15,607 nt of DNA from Myxococcales bacterium (GCA_003155465.1 PMCR01000422.1:8384-23990); one strand, 5' to 3'. Shown: positions 7,068 to 14,195, counted from the stretch's first letter. Notes: generated by a model not told the origin, from the sequence alone. Made by a program: numbers and translations.

Positions 7068-7817
7068 GTGAGACTGCAGAAACTTCTGGCTGCCGCCGGG
7101 GTGGCGTCCCGTCGTCGCGCCGAGGAGCTGATTGCCGCGGGCGCCGTCACGGTGAACGGAAAACTCGTCACCACCCTGGGTGTACAGGTGCACGAGCGCC
7201 ATGACCGGGTCGAAGTGAGTGGCCGGCACGTCCACGTCGAGGATCCGCAGTATCGACTTCTGCTCAAGCCACGCGGTTGTCTGGGGACCCTGACCAGGGC
7301 CAATCCAGACAAGTCTGCCCCACGCGAGAACGTTGCGCGTCCCACGCTGGCCCGCTATGTGCCCGACCGCGAGTTGGGCTGGCATGTGGTGGCGCCGCTC
7401 GACTTTCTGGCCGAGGGGGTGATTTTGCTGACCACCGACGGCGCGCTGGCCGAACGCATGTCGCGCGGTGGGGGGCACGTGCCCATGACCTACCACCTGA
7501 AGTTTCAGGGCGTGATGGGCGAATCCGAGCTGGAGCGTCTGCAACGTGGCTGGCGCTTCAATGGCCGTCCGGTGTGCCCCATCAAAGTCGAGGCCCTGGC
7601 CACCACGGGCAAGAACATGTGGGTCGAGGTTGTGGTGCCCGAGAGCCGGCCGCGCGCGCTCAAGGCCGCGGGCGAGGCCATCCGGCACCAGTTGTTGAAA
7701 ATCTCGCGAGTGCGCCTGGGCGAGATGTCGTTCGAGGGTCTGAAAATGGGCGGCTCGCGCGACCTCAGCAAGGGCGAAATCAAGGCCCTGCGCGCCGCCG
7801 CAGGCGTGCGCACGTAG
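7068..7817 (+). CDS. RsuA/RluB-family pseudouridine synthase, divergent active site
   Basis: The 249-residue protein begins at a GTG (7068) preceded by a strong GGAGAAGGGG. An S4 RNA-binding domain is clear at 1-45 (MRLQKLLAAAGVASRRRAEEL, AGAVTVNG). The synthase domain follows with LLLKPRG (64-70), PLDFLAEGVILLTTDGALAERM (110-131) and TYHLKFQG (141-148), matching the order of RsuA/RluB enzymes that isomerise uridine in rRNA. The catalytic Asp seems kept (D112), but the usual GRLD signature is APLD, the usual Thr/Ser-x-Gly after it is Ala-Glu-Gly, the K/R before the TY motif is Met, and the C-terminal GRNRQVRRM-like motif is replaced by ESRPRALKAAGEAI. It may modify a different site or be poorly active. 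Location after scpB matches the widespread scpA-scpB-rluB order. Confidence 0.8.
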   Translation: MRLQKLLAAAGVASRRRAEELIAAGAVTVNGKLVTTLGVQVHERHDRVEVSGRHVHVEDPQYRLLLKPRGCLGTLTRANPDKSAPRENVARPTLARYVPDRELGWHVVAPLDFLAEGVILLTTDGALAERMSRGGGHVPMTYHLKFQGVMGESELERLQRGWRFNGRPVCPIKVEALATTGKNMWVEVVVPESRPRALKAAGEAIRHQLLKISRVRLGEMSFEGLKMGGSRDLSKGEIKALRAAAGVRT

Positions 7818-7827
7818 ATCCGCATTC

Positions 7828-8168
7828 ATGCCCAGCACGCCCCACATGGAGAAGCACTTCACCGCCAGCGAGGCGGTACGCGACGTAGTCATCGGCATGT
7901 CCGACAGGCTGACCGCGCCCTTTGCCCTGGCCGCCGGCTGTCGGGCGCGGCCGCTGCCAACCGCATCGTGATCACGGCAGGGTTGGCCGAGCTGGCGGCG
8001 GGGTCCATTGCCATGGGGTTGGGCGGGTATCTCGCCGCGCGCGCCGACCGCGAGCACTGCCAGACCGAACGCGCGCGCGAGTTCGAGGAGACCGAGACGA
8101 AACCAGCCGAGGAGCGCGAGGAAGTGGCGGAGATTTTTCGCGGCTATGGCCTTCCCGACGAACCCATG
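7828..8168 (+). pseudogene. VIT1/CCC1-family iron/manganese transporter remnant (frameshifted, truncated)
   Basis: The first 37 codons read MPSTPHMEKHFTASEAVRDV and on to MSDRLTAPFALAAG, the N-terminus of VIT1/CCC1 membrane transporters that move iron or manganese. One base is then missing near 7938 (GGC-TG where GGC-CTG would keep frame); the original frame hits TGA at 7969-7971. In the shifted frame homology resumes at once as SGAAAANRIVITAGLAELAA, then GSIAMGLGGYLAAR and EEVAEIFRGYGLPDEP. It stops at about 8165, immediately before the end of the opposing aldolase-dehydrogenase gene. The remaining transmembrane helices of the roughly 230-residue family are absent. Within the remnant the conserved MSDG is MSDR, another sign of decay. 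The downstream open frame past 8168 is the antisense of the next gene, not transporter. A sequencing error could explain the single-base loss but not the missing 3' half. Confidence 0.8.
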
Positions 8169-10274
8169 TCAGCGCGGGGTTGCGTCGGGCAGACCGCCGT
8201 CGACGGGAATGGTCGCGCCGGTAGTGGGGGTCTGGTGCGTGATGAAGAACAGCACCGCGCGCGCCACGTGTTCGGCGGTGACAGGGGCTTTGAGCAGGTT
8301 GCGCGAGCGGTAGTATTCTTCCAGCCCGCGCTCGTCCAGCCCGCGCGCCTTCATGCGGTTGGGCCCCACGGCTGCCCACAGACCAGAGCGTTTCAGTCCG
8401 TGGGAGAAGACGGCATCCGGGGCGACCATGTTGACCCGAACGCCCAGCGGGGCCAGTTCGAGGCTGGCGATGCGCGCCAGTTGATGGGCGGCGGCCTTGG
8501 TGGCGCTGTAGGCGCCGAAGCCCGCACCAGGGGCGAATACATTCTTGGTCGAAATCAGCACCACGTCGCCGCCCGTGCCTTGCAGCGCGAAGTGGCGGCC
8601 CGCTTCGGCCAGCACCAGCAGGGTGCCCTCCACATTGACGCTTTCGAGCTTGCGAAAGGCATCGAGGCCGAGCTCGGTCAGGGGAGCCACGTGGGCGAGC
8701 CCGGCGTTGATGATCACGCAATCCAGGCCACCCCACGTGCGGATGATCTTGCCGAAGCCGGCATTGACTGAGGCTGGGTCGGTCACATCCATGACCACGG
8801 CCGCAACCCGCGAGGGATAGCGCTGCCCGAGTTCTTCGACCAGCCCGTCAAGGGCGGGGCCAGGAAGATCGGTCGCGGCGACATGGCAACCCTGTTCGAG
8901 GAGGGCCTCGCAGATACCCGAGCCAATCGCCCCTGCGGCGCCGGTCACCAGTGCCACGCTGCCGTGCAGGCGGTGGGCAGCGCCGTCAAGACGCTTGTTC
9001 ACCTTTGCTTGCTGGTACTCGCGGAATTCCATGTCGAACAGGTGTTCATCATCGAGCGGCAGATAGTCGGTGCCACTCTGGTAGATCGCCGTCTTCACCG
9101 CCAGCGCTTGCCGGGTGATGTCGCGAATCATGGCCGCGTCCGCCGCGTTCTTCCCGATGCATACGGCGCCCAGTCCCGGAATCATCAGCACCCGAGGCGA
9201 GAAATCGCGCGGCGTGCTCGCGGCACTGCCCTCGCCCGCGTGGCCTCGCACGTACCCCTGATACTCAGCCGCGAAGGCGGCGACGGCCTGGGCGAGTTGC
9301 TGCTTGAAGGCTTTCGCATCGTCGAGCATCGGATGGTCAAGCCAGATTGGCACTCTGCGGGTGCGGATCAGATAGTCAGGCGTAAGCGGCGCTGAAAGGG
9401 CCAGTTTCTTGCCCTCCGGGGCGTCGAGGACCTGCACAACCTCGGGATCGAGCAAAGCCTGCAAGATGACTCGGTCGCCGAGATCGTCCGGCGCCTTCGG
9501 GCCCAGTGCCCCGCGGATGACCGGAGCAAGCCCGAGATATTTCTGTTCGCGATCTGCGGCGGGCGCCGGCGGCGTCCCCGAGCTGCGGACAGGACGCTTT
9601 CCCAGGTAGGTTTCTGCGCGGCTGACCAGTTCGATGGTCGCGTCGTACGCGGCGCGGGCGGTCGCACCCCAAGTCACGAGCCCGTGGTGCATGAGCACCA
9701 GCGCGTGCGCTTGCGGACGACGGGCCATGGTGTCTCGCACGGCATGCGCCAGCCCCAGCCCGGCCCTGGCATAGGCCACCACGGCGATCTCATGCCCGAG
9801 CGCGGCCGCGATCGCCTCGGGTCCTCCGCTGCGATTGGTGAGGGCGAGGATGGCGCTGGGATGGGTGTGCATCACGAAGCCGTGGGGAAGCACGGCGTGA
9901 ACCAGGGTTTCCACCGAGGCGCGGCGAGAAGATGCACGCAGACCGTGGCAGGCAAATTCGCCGGCCATGGCCTCATCCGACAGGGTGTGAAGGTCGAGCA
10001 GCCGGGTCAAGTACGCGAGATCCAGCGCCACGAAATCGTCAGACCGGGCTGTTGCGAGATTGACCCCAGACGCTTTGATGAAGAGCGCCAACTGTTCCTG
10101 CCCGAGCACATTCGCCAGCGTGCCCTTGCACGAGGTATTGCCGCCACCATGCATCGCCAGGTCAGGCTCCGACCCAATCAGCCGCGTGGCATAGGTCAGA
10201 AGCGCAAGGTTGTTTCCGCACGACGCGCCTTGGGCGGCGGCTGCGGCATCCGACTCGGACCAACGATTTTGCAT
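8169..10274 (-). CDS. Bifunctional class II aldolase / short-chain dehydrogenase (RhaD-like fusion)
   Basis: The 701-residue protein fuses two enzymes. Residues about 15-225 are a class II (AraD/FucA-type) aldolase, with the GGGNTS phosphate-binding loop at 43-48 and zinc ligands in HTHP (136-139) and MHHG (195-198). Residues about 437-695 are a short-chain dehydrogenase: Rossmann TGAAGAIG (444-451), NAG (523-525), Ser575, and YxxxK with Y589 and K593. This architecture is known from enzymes annotated as rhamnulose-1-phosphate aldolase / lactaldehyde dehydrogenase, which split a ketose-1-phosphate to DHAP and an aldehyde and oxidise the aldehyde. The sugar here is not proven. The ATG at 10274 follows AGCAGG. 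It lies 9 bases after the lsrF-like stop on the same strand, so the two form an operon. No transporter, kinase or isomerase is visible alongside. Confidence 0.88.
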   Translation of the reverse strand: MQNRWSESDAAAAAQGASCGNNLALLTYATRLIGSEPDLAMHGGGNTSCKGTLANVLGQEQLALFIKASGVNLATARSDDFVALDLAYLTRLLDLHTLSDEAMAGEFACHGLRASSRRASVETLVHAVLPHGFVMHTHPSAILALTNRSGGPEAIAAALGHEIAVVAYARAGLGLAHAVRDTMARRPQAHALVLMHHGLVTWGATARAAYDATIELVSRAETYLGKRPVRSSGTPPAPAADREQKYLGLAPVIRGALGPKAPDDLGDRVILQALLDPEVVQVLDAPEGKKLALSAPLTPDYLIRTRRVPIWLDHPMLDDAKAFKQQLAQAVAAFAAEYQGYVRGHAGEGSAASTPRDFSPRVLMIPGLGAVCIGKNAADAAMIRDITRQALAVKTAIYQSGTDYLPLDDEHLFDMEFREYQQAKVNKRLDGAAHRLHGSVALVTGAAGAIGSGICEALLEQGCHVAATDLPGPALDGLVEELGQRYPSRVAAVVMDVTDPASVNAGFGKIIRTWGGLDCVIINAGLAHVAPLTELGLDAFRKLESVNVEGTLLVLAEAGRHFALQGTGGDVVLISTKNVFAPGAGFGAYSATKAAAHQLARIASLELAPLGVRVNMVAPDAVFSHGLKRSGLWAAVGPNRMKARGLDERGLEEYYRSRNLLKAPVTAEHVARAVLFFITHQTPTTGATIPVDGGLPDATPR

Positions 10275-10283
10275 GTGCGCCTG

Positions 10284-11171
10284 CTAGCGCTTCTGGTTCT
10301 TCGCGGTCTTGTAGAAGTCGAGGGCGTGCTCCGGGTTCATGCCTTGGTGGACCACCTTGCGCACGGCTTGAATCATGGCGATCGGCGCCTCGGCCTGGAA
10401 GATGTTGCGTCCCATGTCCACGCCGGCCGCGCCCTGCGAGATAGCGTTGTGGGCCATTTGCAGCGCCTCCAGTTCCGGGAGCTTTTTCCCGCCTGCAATC
10501 ACGATGGGCACCGGGCACGACGCGGTTACGGTCTCGAAGTCCTCGGGCACGTAGTAGGTCTTGACAAACGCTGCGCCCAGCTCGGCGCAGATTCGGCTGG
10601 CCAGACGCATGTACTTCGCGTCGCGTGCCATGTCCTTGCCCACGGCGGTCACCGCCAGCACCGGGATGCCGTAGCGATTTCCCTCGTCTACCAGGCGGGT
10701 CAGGTTGGCGACCGACTGGGTCTCGAACTCGCCGCCGATGAAGACCTGGACCGCGACCGCGGAAACGTTCATGCGGACCGCGTCCTCCATGCTGACCGCG
10801 ATCTGCTCGTTGGACAGTTCCTTGAGGATGCTGGGACCGCCGCTGGCGCGCATGACCACGGCGTTGGTCATGGCAGGTGGAATCACACTGCGCAGAATTC
10901 CCCGGGTCAGCATCAACGCGTCGGCGTACGGCGCCAGCGGCAAGATGGTGATGTCGACCCGTTCGAGGCCCGTAGTGGGGCCCTGGAAGTAGCCATGGTC
11001 GAAGGCCAGCATCACGGTCTTGCCGGACTGCGGGTTGAAAATGCGGGCCAGACGGTTGTTCATGCCCCAGTCGTGGGCGTTCGAGCCTTTGAGAAAGAAG
11101 CTCTCGCTCTTCTGCGGGACGTCCACGTAGAACTCCTTGTCCATCTTGGTCGTGACGTCAGCTTCCGGCAT
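10284..11171 (-). CDS. lsrF: LsrF-like aldolase/thiolase (class I aldolase family)
   Basis: The 295-residue protein follows E. coli LsrF closely through its length. Matching stretches include [81 protein letters not shown] and [14 protein letters not shown]204 in VKTYYV aligns with the LsrF active-site lysine, and D58 is in AFDHG. LsrF cleaves the AI-2 breakdown product 3-hydroxy-2,4-pentadione-5-phosphate with CoA to acetyl-CoA and DHAP. The start is ATG at 11171, with AAGGAG (11178-11183) 6 bases upstream. No lsrK, lsrG, lsrR or lsr transporter is in view. The tight coupling to a sugar aldolase-dehydrogenase gene suggests the protein may serve another phospho-sugar route, so the function assignment is less sure than the family. 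Confidence 0.88.
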   Translation of the reverse strand: MPEADVTTKMDKEFYVDVPQKSESFFLKGSNAHDWGMNNRLARIFNPQSGKTVMLAFDHGYFQGPTTGLERVDITILPLAPYADALMLTRGILRSVIPPAMTNAVVMRASGGPSILKELSNEQIAVSMEDAVRMNVSAVAVQVFIGGEFETQSVANLTRLVDEGNRYGIPVLAVTAVGKDMARDAKYMRLASRICAELGAAFVKTYYVPEDFETVTASCPVPIVIAGGKKLPELEALQMAHNAISQGAAGVDMGRNIFQAEAPIAMIQAVRKVVHQGMNPEHALDFYKTAKNQKR

Positions 11172-11197
11172 GGTCTTCTCCTTGGCGCATGGATAGT

Positions 11198-11209
11198 GCC
11201 CGCGCGGGC
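11198..11209. promoter_or_regulatory. Perfect 12-bp palindrome upstream of lsrF
   Basis: GCCCGCGCGGGC is self-complementary and sits 27 bases upstream of the lsrF start, in the 79-base gap before the serine hydrolase stop. It could be an operator or the top of a GC-rich terminator-like hairpin for the upstream gene, though no T-tract follows on the minus strand. GC-rich palindromes are common by chance in this composition. Confidence 0.3.
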
Positions 11210-11250
11210 CGCCAAAACGTAGCACAAATGGCGGGCGGCGAGGCAGCCGT

Positions 11251-12750
11251 TCACGGTGCGCTGGTGCGCACAGCCAGGTAGGGGCGCGAGCGAATGTAGG
11301 TGTACACGCCGGTGGCGTCTGTGATGAATGTCAGGGGAAGCTGTTCTCCGTCGACCGTCATGAGGAACTCGTCGACATATCGGGGCGTCAGCTCCGGTGT
11401 GTAGGAAACGCTGGAGGAGTCCAGCACGGGAACCTGGATGTAGAGCTTGCTGCCATCTGTCGTGATGTTCACCGGCCCCACAGTGAACGGATCCCTATAC
11501 GTCCCGGCATAGAGAGGATAGCGGTCTGGCTTGGACGTGACGTCGGGCATCGGGCTGGGGTCCGGGAGAGTGGCCAGGGTCTGCAGCGCGACCAGTTCGC
11601 TGTTGACGAAGTGAGCGGCGTTGCTGTTGGCAAGGGCGATGAAGCAGAGATCCACATCCGGCGCGCAGGTGATGTCAGCCGCGAAGCCCGCAATATCCCC
11701 CCCGTGACTGACGGTCCGGAGCGCACGATAGGGAAACGTCAGACCGCCCCCGATGCCATCCGCCACGAAGACGCCGAACCCGTAGGAGACGATGTCCCCA
11801 ACGTCTTTCGTCGAAATCTGCGCGGAGGTCATGGCCGTCCACAGGTCGCTGCGAAGCACATCCTCCTGACCGTGAACCAGGAAGCTGGCGATCTTCGCCA
11901 GGTCCAGCACGGACGACCAGGCCCACCCGGCTGGCCGGGCCCAGGGATTTTCGTAAGTGTTGGGCTGTACGACCGGGCCGACATCCGGGGAGAAGCAACG
12001 CGGGTCACCGGACGTGGTGCAATTCGCCCCGACGGCATAGTCCCCGTCGGCCAGAACCTCCTCCGCCAGAAAGAAGGTCCGGTTCATGCCCAGCGGAGCG
12101 AACACCCGGTCGTGCATAAGAGTTCGGTAGGGCGTGGCCTGGACTTTCTCCACGATCAGCCCGGCCAGCATGAAGTCAGGATTGGCGTACGCCCAAACCG
12201 CTCCGGGCGGCGAAGCGATGTAGCCGATATCGGCGAACCGGCCGGTCAGGAACTGCTCCAGCGCCGCATCAGTCTGTTCGTCGGCAGGGGCATTGAGCTC
12301 TCCATAGTCCGACAGGCCGCCCGAGTGGCTCAGCAGGTGGCGCACTTTGACCCTGGGGACCGCCTCGGGCGTCTTGGTGAAATGGAATGCCGGCACCGGC
12401 GTCGTGATTGGATCATCCAGGCTCACCAGGCCGTCCTGTACAGCTTGTAGCACGGCCACTGCGGTGAGCATCTTGGTGCACGAGCCGATGCGAAACAGGG
12501 TGCTCGGCTCGACCGGGTCGGGCCGGCTGGCGTCCTTGAGACCGAAGCCGTGGGCGAAAGTCACTTCGCCCTTCTCAACAATCGCAATCGCCACCCCTGG
12601 AGCCCCAAGGCTGGTTCTCTCCTGCTCAACCGCCTGCGCCAGTGCCTGGAAGCGTGCCGGGATGGTTGGCTTCTGTGCGGAACTGTCGCATCCGAGGGTC
12701 AGCAGGATCGAGGAGCAGACAAATAGCGCGCGCAATCTCGGGGAGGTCAT
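11251..12750 (-). CDS. Class C beta-lactamase-like serine hydrolase, lipoprotein
   Basis: The 499-residue protein begins at ATG 12750 with AAAGGA upstream. A lipoprotein signal is clear: [21 protein letters not shown], where LTLGC is the lipobox and Cys21 the predicted lipidation site, so it is probably membrane-anchored outside the cytoplasm. The serine beta-lactamase / penicillin-binding-protein-fold motifs are present: S90-C-T-K93 (SxxK) in [11 protein letters not shown]188-A-N190 (YxN) in [11 protein letters not shown], and HGG at 349-351 in VSHGGDIAG. The last 100 residues form an extra beta-rich domain after a Pro-rich linker near 397-410. Such proteins act as esterases, D-aminopeptidases or peptidoglycan peptidases more often than as true beta-lactamases; resistance should not be assumed. 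It is divergent from the ECF sigma gene and upstream of lsrF in the same direction. Confidence 0.88.
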   Translation of the reverse strand: MTSPRLRALFVCSSILLTLGCDSSAQKPTIPARFQALAQAVEQERTSLGAPGVAIAIVEKGEVTFAHGFGLKDASRPDPVEPSTLFRIGSCTKMLTAVAVLQAVQDGLVSLDDPITTPVPAFHFTKTPEAVPRVKVRHLLSHSGGLSDYGELNAPADEQTDAALEQFLTGRFADIGYIASPPGAVWAYANPDFMLAGLIVEKVQATPYRTLMHDRVFAPLGMNRTFFLAEEVLADGDYAVGANCTTSGDPRCFSPDVGPVVQPNTYENPWARPAGWAWSSVLDLAKIASFLVHGQEDVLRSDLWTAMTSAQISTKDVGDIVSYGFGVFVADGIGGGLTFPYRALRTVSHGGDIAGFAADITCAPDVDLCFIALANSNAAHFVNSELVALQTLATLPDPSPMPDVTSKPDRYPLYAGTYRDPFTVGPVNITTDGSKLYIQVPVLDSSSVSYTPELTPRYVDEFLMTVDGEQLPLTFITDATGVYTYIRSRPYLAVRTSAP

Positions 12751-12880
12751 GACGTTCCTTTTTTCCCACGGCTTGCACTGCGGGCGCAAGGGATTCGCGG
12801 GATTGATGGCAGGCAAGACAGGCGATCAGATCGAACCGTGGTGGTTGCCTGCAGGTCGTGATGGCCAGGCATGTGAGGTT

Positions 12881-12942
12881 GCTGGTTCTTCTGCAGTTTC
12901 CGGGTAGCCGCAGTATTGCGTCATCGCAAGCCGCGAACCAGC
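12881..12942. repeat. Nested inverted repeats in the divergent spacer
   Basis: GCTGGTTC at 12881-12888 is perfectly inverted as GAACCAGC at 12935-12942. Between the arms lies a second dyad, TTGCG-TCAT-CGCAA (12916-12929), with perfect 5-bp arms. Two dyads sharing one spacer between divergent genes could be regulator sites. Evidence is structural only. Confidence 0.35.
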
Positions 12943-13010
12943 TATGGACACGCGCTGATTCGGGGTGGGCACGCGAAAAATGCGCTGGGGTGACGGCGAT
13001 CCTGGGCAAC

Positions 13011-13026
13011 TGGCACGCCGATGGCA
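13011..13026 (+). promoter_or_regulatory. Candidate sigma-54 promoter upstream of the ECF sigma gene
   Basis: TGGCACGCCGATGGCA matches the sigma-54 consensus TGGCACG-N4-TTGCA/T. The -24 element is perfect. The -12 element TGGCA has one mismatch, and the GG (13012-13013) to GC (13024-13025) spacing is exactly as required. Transcription would start near 13038, giving a leader of about 55 bases before the ATG at 13094. An NtrC-type activator is encoded about 1.3 kb downstream. Confidence 0.55.
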
Positions 13027-13093
13027 TAAGCGGATTTGGCGAGATGACCGGGACCCGAGTTGGGGACGGCACTTACGAACGCGGAGGAAGCAG

Positions 13094-13642
13094 ATGGCCA
13101 CGAGCACCCACACCACTCAGACCAGCAATCCAGTGTCAGTCGAGCTTTCGAGCCCGCAGGCGCGCGAGCGTCTGGTACATGTGGCGCTTTCCGTCTTGCG
13201 CGACGGTACCGAGGCCGAGGACGCCGCCCACGACGCGGTCGAGCAGGCGTTGCGCGGGTCCGGATCGTTTCGCGCAAAATCCCTGGTGAGCACGTGGCTG
13301 CACCGGGTGGTGGTAAATGCGGCGCTCATGCGAGCACGGCGACGCCGACGGGCGGCTGAGCGCGTTGCAGCCAACGACCAATCCGGGCAGGTGGAAGTTG
13401 TCAACTTGTTGTCGGATTCAAGTCCCACGCCCGCAGCGCGTTTGGAGGACGGGGAAGACCGCTACCGTTTGCACGCAGCCGTCGCCGAGCTGCCGCGTCC
13501 CTATCGGGACGTGGTCCAGCTTTGCGTGTTCGAGGAACTGGCCATTCCCGACGCGGCTCGCTCGCTGGGAATCACTAGCCAGGCCGCGCGGACCCGCATG
13601 TGTCGCGCGCGGGCTCAGCTGCGCGAAAGACTGGCGGCCTAG
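13094..13642 (+). CDS. ECF-type RNA polymerase sigma factor
   Basis: From the ATG at 13094, with GGAGG (13083-13087) 6 bases upstream, this encodes 182 residues. Sigma region 2 covers about 25-86: RLVHVALSVLRDGTEAEDAAHDAVEQAL, then SFRAKSLVSTWLHRVVVNAALMRARRRRR, which has the STWLxRxxxNxAL helix of ECF factors. Region 4 covers about 124-180: LHAAVAELPRPYRDVVQLCVFEELAIPDAARSLGI and TSQAARTRMCRARAQLRERL, the -35 recognition helix-turn-helix. There is no region 1 or 3, as expected for ECF factors, which redirect RNA polymerase to stress or envelope promoters. No anti-sigma gene or membrane partner flanks it, which is unusual for classical ECF groups. A candidate sigma-54 promoter lies upstream. 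The residues upstream in the longer open frame look non-coding. Confidence 0.85.
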   Translation: MATSTHTTQTSNPVSVELSSPQARERLVHVALSVLRDGTEAEDAAHDAVEQALRGSGSFRAKSLVSTWLHRVVVNAALMRARRRRRAAERVAANDQSGQVEVVNLLSDSSPTPAARLEDGEDRYRLHAAVAELPRPYRDVVQLCVFEELAIPDAARSLGITSQAARTRMCRARAQLRERLAA

Positions 13643-13661
13643 GGTAGTGTCGCGGCTGCAA

Positions 13662-13693
13662 CGTGGGTGAGCTGGATAATTCCCACACCCACG
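13662..13693 (+). terminator. Inverted repeat just after the ECF sigma gene
   Basis: CGTGGGTG (13662-13669) and CACCCACG (13686-13693) are perfect 8-bp arms with a 16-base loop, beginning 20 bases after the ECF stop. Position suits a transcript-end structure, but there is no T-tract, so intrinsic termination is unproven. Confidence 0.4.
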
Positions 13694-13788
13694 CGCCGCT
13701 GAGAACGCAGAGGGGAGAGGAGAGAAAACAGGGAATACTGACCGGGACCAGAAGGCGTCCTGATCTTCTCTGCGCCGAAGTAGTCATC

Positions 13789-13812
13789 ACGACAGGCCCA
13801 TCGGCCTGCCGT
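13789..13812 (+). other. Stem-loop in the intergenic region
   Basis: CAGGCC-CATC-GGCCTG gives a 6-bp stem with a tetraloop. It extends outward past one A/C mismatch by three more pairs (ACG with CGT). Confidence 0.4.
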
Positions 13813-13836
13813 TGTGGCGTCTGATGTTGCTCGTTC

Positions 13837-13871
13837 CTTTTCGACCCACAGTGTTGAGGGTGGTCGAGAAG
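13837..13871 (+). other. Ten-pair stem-loop in the intergenic region
   Basis: CTTTTCGACC (13837-13846) pairs with GGTCGAGAAG (13862-13871) over ten positions, including one G-U pair that works only in plus-strand RNA, around a 15-base loop. The wobble hints at plus-strand transcription. Confidence 0.4.
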
Positions 13872-13968
13872 AACTACCCTGACATGGTGACGGAGCGCTG
13901 CTTGCGGCCGAACCGTACACAATCCTGTTTTCCCCCGAGACCGGCCCAGGCAGCCACTCCGCCACCAA

Positions 13969-13988
13969 GCTGAGGCTTTCGCCTCAGC
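13969..13988. other. Perfect 8-bp hairpin with tetraloop
   Basis: GCTGAGGC-TTTC-GCCTCAGC is a perfect stem-loop. On the minus strand the loop reads GAAA, a GNRA tetraloop, a stable RNA form. No T-tract follows on either strand, so it is not a standard intrinsic terminator. Confidence 0.5.
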
Positions 13989-14181
13989 ACCCCTCGGCAC
14001 CTTTCCCCCCTTACGCCACCAACGCCGCCCATCCTGACCTCAGACCACCACCACGCCCTTCACACGTCCTGTGTACCGAGCGCCTCCTCTCCGCTCCACG
14101 ACCTCTCCAGGCCATACAAACCCCGTGCCACCGGAAGGGAGCGGAAGCGCGCGAAACTTGCCAAGCAGAAGTGCGGCGGCG

Positions 14182-14195
14182 TTACGGATCCGTAA
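14182..14195. promoter_or_regulatory. Perfect 14-bp palindrome upstream of the NtrC-type regulator
   Basis: TTACGGATCCGTAA is fully self-complementary and lies about 180 bases before the regulator's ATG. Position and symmetry fit a dimeric regulator site, possibly autoregulatory. A smaller inverted repeat, CGTGAC-N16-GTCACG, lies at 14230-14257. Confidence 0.4.

Larger units (their letters stand above)
12751..13093. other. Divergent intergenic region between serine hydrolase and ECF sigma genes
   Basis: No convincing gene lies in these 343 bases. It holds nested inverted repeats (12881-12942) and a strong candidate sigma-54 promoter (13011-13026). No good sigma-70 promoter for the serine hydrolase was found; on the minus strand AATACT near 12910-12915 is a weak -10 candidate. 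Confidence 0.6.

Noticed and set aside
6597..8057. 486-residue open frame on the minus strand
   Set aside because: It is antisense to scpB and the pseudouridine synthase gene, both strongly supported by family motifs; long antisense frames are common in GC-rich DNA. No recognisable domain.
8166..8771. Continuation of the shifted transporter frame past 8168
   Set aside because: The sequence there is the complement of the dehydrogenase gene and carries no membrane helices or transporter similarity.
9684..11222. 512-residue open frame on the plus strand
   Set aside because: It mirrors the aldolase-dehydrogenase and lsrF genes; His/Arg/Gly-rich composition is typical of an antisense shadow.
11251..12750. 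True beta-lactamase resistance gene
   Set aside because: The SxxK, YxN and HGG motifs are shared by many esterases and peptidases; the lipobox and long C-terminal domain argue against a classical AmpC.
12966..12985. GGGCACG followed by TGCG, a second sigma-54-like site upstream of the ECF gene
   Set aside because: Spacing is two bases too long and the -12 element is poor.
13814..13831. TGGCGTC-N5-TTGCT, a sigma-54-like site
   Set aside because: One base too long between the GG and GC dinucleotides; sigma-54 spacing is strict.
13575..14000. 141-residue minus-strand open frame and a second overlapping one at 13639-13968
   Set aside because: No domain, no ribosome site, overlaps the ECF 3' end and crosses several hairpins. 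Treated as non-coding, though it may be part of a dispersed element.
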